Origin: Bacillota bacterium | GTDB lineage: Bacteria > Bacillota > SHA-98 > UBA4971 | Direction of reading: 5' to 3' | DNA: 64,000 nucleotides | Assembly (NCBI GenBank): GCA_014360195.1 | Contig: JACIXY010000014.1 | Span: forward strand, 1 to 64,000 | In this document: positions 58,954-64,000 of the stretch, piece by piece | Numbering within the stretch: position 1 is the stretch's first letter | How the letters are laid out: every line of letters starts with the position of its first letter | Translations under genes and position numbers: made by a program | The notes under the pieces: generated by a model | The model's input: only the letters and a program-made list of their open reading frames with translations | Told to the model about the DNA's origin: nothing | Database searches by the model: none

Positions 58954-61900
58954 TTGGATGCTAAAGTGCGCTTTGAAGAAACTTGCCCGGACAATGGGAA
59001 TCATCCTTCGAAAGTGGATGTATCAAACTTCTTGCCGTTGCGGCAGTATTTCCAGCGGCAAGATGCGTCCCCGGGGGTGTTCTTGCGCCTTGCCGTGCGG
59101 TTATGTACGACCCTCTCTCAGTGGCACCGGGAAGGTATCATCCTCGGCAATCTGAACCCGGATATCCTGTTAATCAGCCTTCAGGACGATAGGGTGTATT
59201 TTGCGGATTCTGGCGGCCCAGCGGGACGAGATACCGACCCCCAGAGCCTATTCTACCTCGCACCGGAACAGACCGGGCGCTTGAACCGGCCGGTGGACCT
59301 GCGGGTAGACCTGTTTTCGCTAGGCGTGATCTTTTATGAGATGCTGACATGCCGGCTGCCCGTAGAGGGTAAGAGCAGGCTGGAATGGTTCCATAACCTG
59401 ATGGCCGGGGATATTAGACCTCCCCATGAGGTAGACAGGGAAATCCCGGCGGTCGTTTCTGATATCGTGATGAAGTGCCTGGCCAGGGACCCGGACAAGA
59501 GGTATCAATCCGTTGAAGGTGTAAGAAGAGATCTGTGTCGATGCCTTGATGAATGGGAACAGCATGGTAGTGTCCCTCCTTTCAAGATCGGTCAATACGA
59601 CGTTCCCGCCGCATTTCATCTCTCGGACGGATTCTACGGCAGAGAACGGGAACTTAAGCTCCTGCAGGCGGCCTTTGAAAGGGTAGGGCGCGGTCCGGCC
59701 GAAGTCGTTTTGGTTGCAGGACAGGCGGGGATCGGCAAGACAAGGCTGATCCAGCAGTTTGGCACGCAGGTTCAAAGAGCGCAGGGATTCTTCATAAGCG
59801 GGAAGTTCCAGTCTCTCAAGAGCGAGGCACCCTATGGTCCCATAATTGATGCGTTTGAGCAGTTGTTTCAATGGCTCATGAGCCGAAGCCAGGAAGAAGT
59901 AACCGCCTGGAAAGAGTTAATCCTCGCTAAGTTGGGAGCGAACGTTCCCCTGGTCGCCGCAGTAATGCCGTACATGGAGCGGCTTACCGGCAAGCGGCCG
60001 GGAGTGGAGACCGCTTCAAGCGTGGAAGCCAGAGAGCGCCTCTTCTATGCCTTTTCTCAGTTGCTTCAGTTGTTCGCCAGAGAAGACGCCCCTTTGGTGC
60101 TCTTCCTTGACGACTTGCACTGGGCCGACCCTGAGTCTTTAAAGATCCTGGAATCAATTCTCCTCGAACACGAGGTCCGCCACTTCTTGCTGATAGGCAC
60201 CTACCGGGATGAGGAAGTGCCCTCAGGACACATTCTGAGGGAGACTATCAAGTCGATGGAGCGCAAGGCGAACCGGTTCAGGACAATCAGTCTGTCCCCC
60301 CTCGACGTCCGAGAGGTAGAGGAGTTCACTGCGGCGAGCCTCCGCTGCAGCGTGGAAGAGGCAAGGCCGCTCGCCGGGTTCCTGTATCAAAAGACCGGGG
60401 GTAACCCGCTTTTCGTGAGAGAATTGCTCCAAGCTATGCACAAGAAGGAACTCATTCTACCCAGACCCGGCGGCGGCTGGCAGTGGGACCCACATCAAAT
60501 GGAACAAGCTGAAATTGCCGGTGATATAGTCAGCTTTCTGGTGGACAAAATCACAGTGCTCCCCGACGAGAGCAAGAGCCTGCTGCGGTTTGCCGCCTGT
60601 ATCGGGAACACGTTTGACATACAGCTGCTAGCAGCGGTCTCTGGCCAACCCGCCGACGTTATCGAAGAGCGCTTGAACGGTTGCATTGGGGAGAGGCTAA
60701 TCCAGAAGGTCGATGGGAGACTCTATAGTTTTGTCCACGACCGGGTGCATCAGGCCGCATACCTGTTGACCCACGACGAAGACAAAAAGGCTATCCACTA
60801 TCGCCTGGGCTGTCTGATGCTGGAGGGAATGAGGGAGTCCCCTGAGGAAGGGAAAGGGTCCGACCCGGCGGCTTTCTTTACAGCAGTCAACCACTTGAAC
60901 CTGGGAACAGAATTGCTAATCAAGAATAACGAGAGAATCCGCGGCGCAGAGTTAAATCTCCTCGCTGGGAAAAGGGCCAAGCAGGCGTCGGCTTTCGCCG
61001 CTGCCCTAGAGTACCTGAAGACAGGGTTGGGTCTACTGGAGGAAAAGTGCTGGGAGACTGACTATCTATTGATTTTCCAACTGCACCTTGAGCACCTGGA
61101 ATGCCAGTACCTGTGCGGCTGTTATGATGAAGCAGAGAAACTCTACCGGGAGCTGTTAGGAAAAGCCCAGAACAAGCTGGATAGAACGCAACTGCGTCAA
61201 GTCGCGATTTTGTTCGCTACCAAGAACGACTTTGATAAAAGGGCTATTGAAGTGGGGTTAGAGGGACTGCGGGAATTAGGGCATGATCTTCCGGCCAACC
61301 CATCCACGCTTTACATCGTCCGAGAGTTGATCAAGGTCAAAAGGCTGATAAGAAAGACAGGAATCGACCGGATATTGGAGCTGCCGGCGGCGCGCGGTGA
61401 GGAACTCCAGGCGGCTTCCAACCTGCTCGTCGCCATCTCACCATGCGCCTACAACAATAGTGAAGACCTATTGTTCGCCATTGCCCTGAAGATCTGCGAA
61501 CTTTCCTTGCGCTTTGGCCATTTTGCGAACTCCGGCTCAGGTTATCTGATGCTGGCCATGGTGAGCGTTATCCGACTGAAAGACTTTCAAACCGGGGTTC
61601 CACTGGGGAAGACAGCCCTGCGCCTGGCGGAACGATACGGAACTCCAGCCGAGAAGTACACCGTCGACTTTTTGTACGGGGCCTTCTTCCTCCCCTGGCT
61701 GGAACACACGCGGCACGGCGAATCTTACCTGGAAAAGGCAAAGGAATCCAGTCTCATTTCCCGCGATTTTACCTATGCCGGGTACGCCATGACTTTTTCG
61801 CTTGTTTCAAAGCACTTTAGGGGCGTGCCGCTGCACGAGCTGGCGGAGCAAATACGGGAGAGTCTCCGCTTCGCGTCCAAAGTGAAAGACCCGTATTTTT

Positions 61901-64000
61901 CCTGCTTTCTGACCATATACCGCCAAATGGTCCTTGCGCTGCAGGGTCTAACCCGGGGACCTGGCAGTTTCAGTGATGATACTTTCGATGAAGAGGGATT
62001 TATCCGAGGGGATACAGGCTACCAGATCAGGGAAAAAGAGCTTTTCGACTATTACCTTTGCAAGAACCAGGTCTACTACCTCAGTGGCGATTATGAGCGG
62101 GCACTGCCTTTGTTAAAGGAAGCCGAACGGCTCACGAAACTCTACTTTGGCGAAGTCTATCTTGCTGACCACGCCTTCTATTATTGCCTGGTAGTCACGG
62201 CAATGTACCACTCCTTCTCGATCAGGGAAAGGAGGGCGTTCTGGTCGTTACTGTTGAAAAAACACCGCCAGATGAGGCAGTGGGCCCGGCACTGCCCGGA
62301 CAATTTCGAGCACAAGCAGCTGCTGGTCGCGGCGGAGATGGCCCGCATACGACGGCAAAACGAAAAGGCGGCCTTGCTTTATGATCAGGCTATCCGGTCG
62401 GCGAGAACCTATGGCTTTATCCAAAACGCTGCCATTGCCAGCGAGTGCGCAGCCAGATTCTACTTCTCCAGGGGCCTGACCGACCTGGCCCAGAAATACA
62501 TACGAGATGCCTATGAGGGTTATCGCACCTGGGGAGCGCGGATGAAGACAGACCAGCTTCGATCCCAATACCCCTGGCTGGCAGGAGGGGAAGACAGTTC
62601 GGCAGCGGCATCCGGGTCGGGGGGAGCGCGGTCGGCTTTGACACGCCGCGATTTGTCACAAATGGTGGACATGGAAGCCATTTTCCAGGCTGCCCAGCTT
62701 CTGTCCGGGGAAATCATTCTGGAAGATTTGCTGAAAAGAATGATGGAAACGGTCATGCAAGACGCCGGCGCCACCCGGGGGGCCCTTCTTCTGCCGAAAG
62801 GCGAGCGCTTGTACATAGAAGCTCAGGTGGAAACCGGCCTTCAACAAGAAGACACCGAAGTCCTTCAGTCCATACCACTGGAAGAATGCGACCTTCTGCC
62901 GCGATCGGTGATCAATTACGTCGCCAGGACCGGCGAAACTGTGGTTCTCGACGACGCAACCAAGGCAGGGATATTCGCGGGTGACTCTTATATAGCCAGC
63001 AGGTTCACGCTTTCGATTCTTTGCCTTCCCATTGTTAGGAAGGGGAAGACGGTTGGCGTCCTCTACCTGGAAAACAGCATGTCCACAGGCGCCTTTACCC
63101 CCGAGCGGGTGGAAGTTCTGAGGCTGCTGTCCTCCCAGATGGCCATATCCATCGAAAACGCTCGTTTGTATGCGGACCTGGAGCAATCCCGCGACCGGTT
63201 GTCAAGTTGGAACCAGATACTGGAACAAACTGTGGCCGAAAGAACCAGGGAACTCCAACAAATCAATGAGCAGCTCATAAGGGCAAAAGATGCCGCTGAT
63301 GCAGCAAATCGCGCCAAAAGCGACTTCTTGGCGATAATGAGCCATGAGATACGCACCCCTATGCATGGTGTCATCGGCATGACCGAACTCCTGCTTCAGA
63401 CACCCCTCGATAAAGAACAACAGGAATATGCGTCCGCCATTAGGGAGTCTTCCGAGCTATTGTTGACAGTTATTAACGATATCCTCGACTTTAGCAAGAT
63501 TGAAGAAGGCAAATTCAAATTAGAATCCGTGAACTTCCACCTACCGGCAGTGGGCAAAAACGTCCTGGCCGCCGTGGCGCCCAAAGCACGCAGCAAGGGG
63601 ATTGTTCTACGGTGTCATCTCGCACCCGCAATCCCCTCCTTGCTCCGTGGCGACCCGATGCGCCTGAGCCAGGTGCTCTTGAACCTAATGAGCAATGCCG
63701 TCAAGTTTACTGAACAGGGCGAGGTAACGCTCCGGGCTTTCCTGGAAAGTGAGGAGCCGGACCGTGTGATCGTTCGTTTTGAGGTGCAGGACACCGGCAT
63801 AGGCATACCTTCGGAGGCTCAGCAGTTTCTCTTCCAACCCTTCTATCAAGTCGATCCTGCGACGCCCCGTAGGTACGGCGGCACCGGCCTTGGCCTCGCC
63901 ATCTGCAAACGCCTTGTGGAGCTGATGTGCGGGCGAATCGGCTTTGAAAGCGCGGCAGGGAAAGGGTCCACTTTTTGGTTCACTGTTCCCTTCCAGCGAG
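58954..64000 (+). CDS. Giant hybrid: pseudokinase-AAA ATPase-TPR-GAF-histidine kinase, runs off window
   Basis: A continuous frame of at least 1682 codons. Order: kinase C-lobe (about 30-190; catalytic loop [16 protein letters not shown] lacks the HRD Asp, ADSGG replaces DFG, then [20 protein letters not shown]); predicted ATPase with Walker [13 protein letters not shown] (about 252) and Walker [15 protein letters not shown] (about 380); a helical TPR-like region (680-1230); GAF (1235-1405); coiled coil; His[22 protein letters not shown] with phospho-acceptor His1464; HATPase with N-box [23 protein letters not shown] and [10 protein letters not shown]. Such kinase/ATPase/histidine-kinase fusions are known. 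The N-lobe is missing. The TTG at 58954 is the earliest usable start; GTG at 58966 is an alternative. No C-terminus is visible. Confidence 0.85.
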   Translation, partial: MDAKVRFEETCPDNGNHPSKVDVSNFLPLRQYFQRQDASPGVFLRLAVRLCTTLSQWHREGIILGNLNPDILLISLQDDRVYFADSGGPAGRDTDPQSLFYLAPEQTGRLNRPVDLRVDLFSLGVIFYEMLTCRLPVEGKSRLEWFHNLMAGDIRPPHEVDREIPAVVSDIVMKCLARDPDKRYQSVEGVRRDLCRCLDEWEQHGSVPPFKIGQYDVPAAFHLSDGFYGRERELKLLQAAFERVGRGPAEVVLVAGQAGIGKTRLIQQFGTQVQRAQGFFISGKFQSLKSEAPYGPIIDAFEQLFQWLMSRSQEEVTAWKELILAKLGANVPLVAAVMPYMERLTGKRPGVETASSVEARERLFYAFSQLLQLFAREDAPLVLFLDDLHWADPESLKILESILLEHEVRHFLLIGTYRDEEVPSGHILRETIKSMERKANRFRTISLSPLDVREVEEFTAASLRCSVEEARPLAGFLYQKTGGNPLFVRELLQAMHKKELILPRPGGGWQWDPHQMEQAEIAGDIVSFLVDKITVLPDESKSLLRFAACIGNTFDIQLLAAVSGQPADVIEERLNGCIGERLIQKVDGRLYSFVHDRVHQAAYLLTHDEDKKAIHYRLGCLMLEGMRESPEEGKGSDPAAFFTAVNHLNLGTELLIKNNERIRGAELNLLAGKRAKQASAFAAALEYLKTGLGLLEEKCWETDYLLIFQLHLEHLECQYLCGCYDEAEKLYRELLGKAQNKLDRTQLRQVAILFATKNDFDKRAIEVGLEGLRELGHDLPANPSTLYIVRELIKVKRLIRKTGIDRILELPAARGEELQAASNLLVAISPCAYNNSEDLLFAIALKICELSLRFGHFANSGSGYLMLAMVSVIRLKDFQTGVPLGKTALRLAERYGTPAEKYTVDFLYGAFFLPWLEHTRHGESYLEKAKESSLISRDFTYAGYAMTFSLVSKHFRGVPLHELAEQIRESLRFASKVKDPYFSCFLTIYRQMVLALQGLTRGPGSFSDDTFDEEGFIRGDTGYQIREKELFDYYLCKNQVYYLSGDYERALPLLKEAERLTKLYFGEVYLADHAFYYCLVVTAMYHSFSIRERRAFWSLLLKKHRQMRQWARHCPDNFEHKQLLVAAEMARIRRQNEKAALLYDQAIRSARTYGFIQNAAIASECAARFYFSRGLTDLAQKYIRDAYEGYRTWGARMKTDQLRSQYPWLAGGEDSSAAASGSGGARSALTRRDLSQMVDMEAIFQAAQLLSGEIILEDLLKRMMETVMQDAGATRGALLLPKGERLYIEAQVETGLQQEDTEVLQSIPLEECDLLPRSVINYVARTGETVVLDDATKAGIFAGDSYIASRFTLSILCLPIVRKGKTVGVLYLENSMSTGAFTPERVEVLRLLSSQMAISIENARLYADLEQSRDRLSSWNQILEQTVAERTRELQQINEQLIRAKDAADAANRAKSDFLAIMSHEIRTPMHGVIGMTELLLQTPLDKEQQEYASAIRESSELLLTVINDILDFSKIEEGKFKLESVNFHLPAVGKNVLAAVAPKARSKGIVLRCHLAPAIPSLLRGDPMRLSQVLLNLMSNAVKFTEQGEVTLRAFLESEEPDRVIVRFEVQDTGIGIPSEAQQFLFQPFYQVDPATPRRYGGTGLGLAICKRLVELMCGRIGFESAAGKGSTFWFTVPFQR

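Overview
This 64 kb window looks like a chromosomal segment of a GC-rich bacterium, most likely a thermophilic or anaerobic member of the Bacillota (Limnochordia or Clostridia/Peptococcaceae-like). That placement is an inference. It rests on strong AGGAGG-type ribosome binding sites, frequent GTG/TTG starts, the mix of sugar ABC and TRAP systems, an IS-type DUF6431 protein and a giant kinase/ATPase/histidine-kinase hybrid. I see no rRNA, tRNA, CRISPR array or phage genes. Nearly every intact gene serves uptake or breakdown of sugars, polyols, sugar phosphates, sugar acids or nucleosides.

Layout. (a) 1-1.4 kb: truncated DUF6431 gene of an IS-like element, a 127-bp dispersed repeat and a GntR fragment. 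(b) 1.4-7.5 kb (+): RpiR regulator, a complete Fbp/Afu-type ABC importer and a sugar-phosphate isomerase. (c) 7.8-12.1 kb (+): secreted purple-acid-phosphatase-like enzyme, secreted Kelch protein, PfkB kinase and a polysaccharide deacetylase missing its first catalytic motif. (d) 12.2-18.3 kb (-): a second Fbp/Afu-type importer with an inositol-monophosphatase-family enzyme and another isomerase. (e) 18.5-21.9 kb (-): GntR regulator, PfkB kinase, GH4 glycosidase and a broken MalG-type permease. (f) 22.5-26.7 kb (+): Gfo/Idh/MocA dehydrogenase, isomerase, the wreck of a third Fbp/Afu-type importer (including an in-frame permease/ATPase chimera) and a HAD phosphatase. (g) 26.8-40.6 kb (-): a LacI-headed catabolic cluster with homologues of the Thermotoga inositol enzymes IolM, IolN and IolO, a second Zn-alcohol dehydrogenase, a class I aldolase-like protein, PPi-type phosphofructokinase, a ribose/inositol-type ABC importer, Fe-alcohol dehydrogenase and a LarA-family nickel racemase. 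(h) 41-42.3 kb: pseudogene debris and direct repeats. (i) 42.3-53 kb (-): GntR, ADP-ribosylglycohydrolase-family protein, PfkB kinase, BMP-type nucleoside ABC importer, a PurM/CblS-like kinase, an eIF2B/ribose-1,5-bisphosphate-isomerase-like protein and pseudouridine-5'-phosphate glycosidase. (j) 53.8-58.2 kb (-): XRE-cupin regulator, HpcH/HpaI aldolase and a DctPQM TRAP transporter. (k) 59-64 kb (+): a very large hybrid sensor kinase that runs off the window.

How it fits together. Regions b, d and f suggest import of phosphorylated sugars or polyols rather than iron, because each importer sits with sugar-phosphate enzymes. Region g reads as inositol or polyol oxidation to a keto-aldonate followed by entry into glycolysis. 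Region i reads as nucleoside uptake, phosphorylation, glycosidic cleavage and sugar-phosphate isomerisation, and is the best candidate for an undescribed pathway. Perfect hairpins follow four of the five intact solute-binding-protein genes, probably setting the excess of binding protein over membrane components. Many pseudogenes at the cassette borders indicate repeated gain and loss of catabolic modules.
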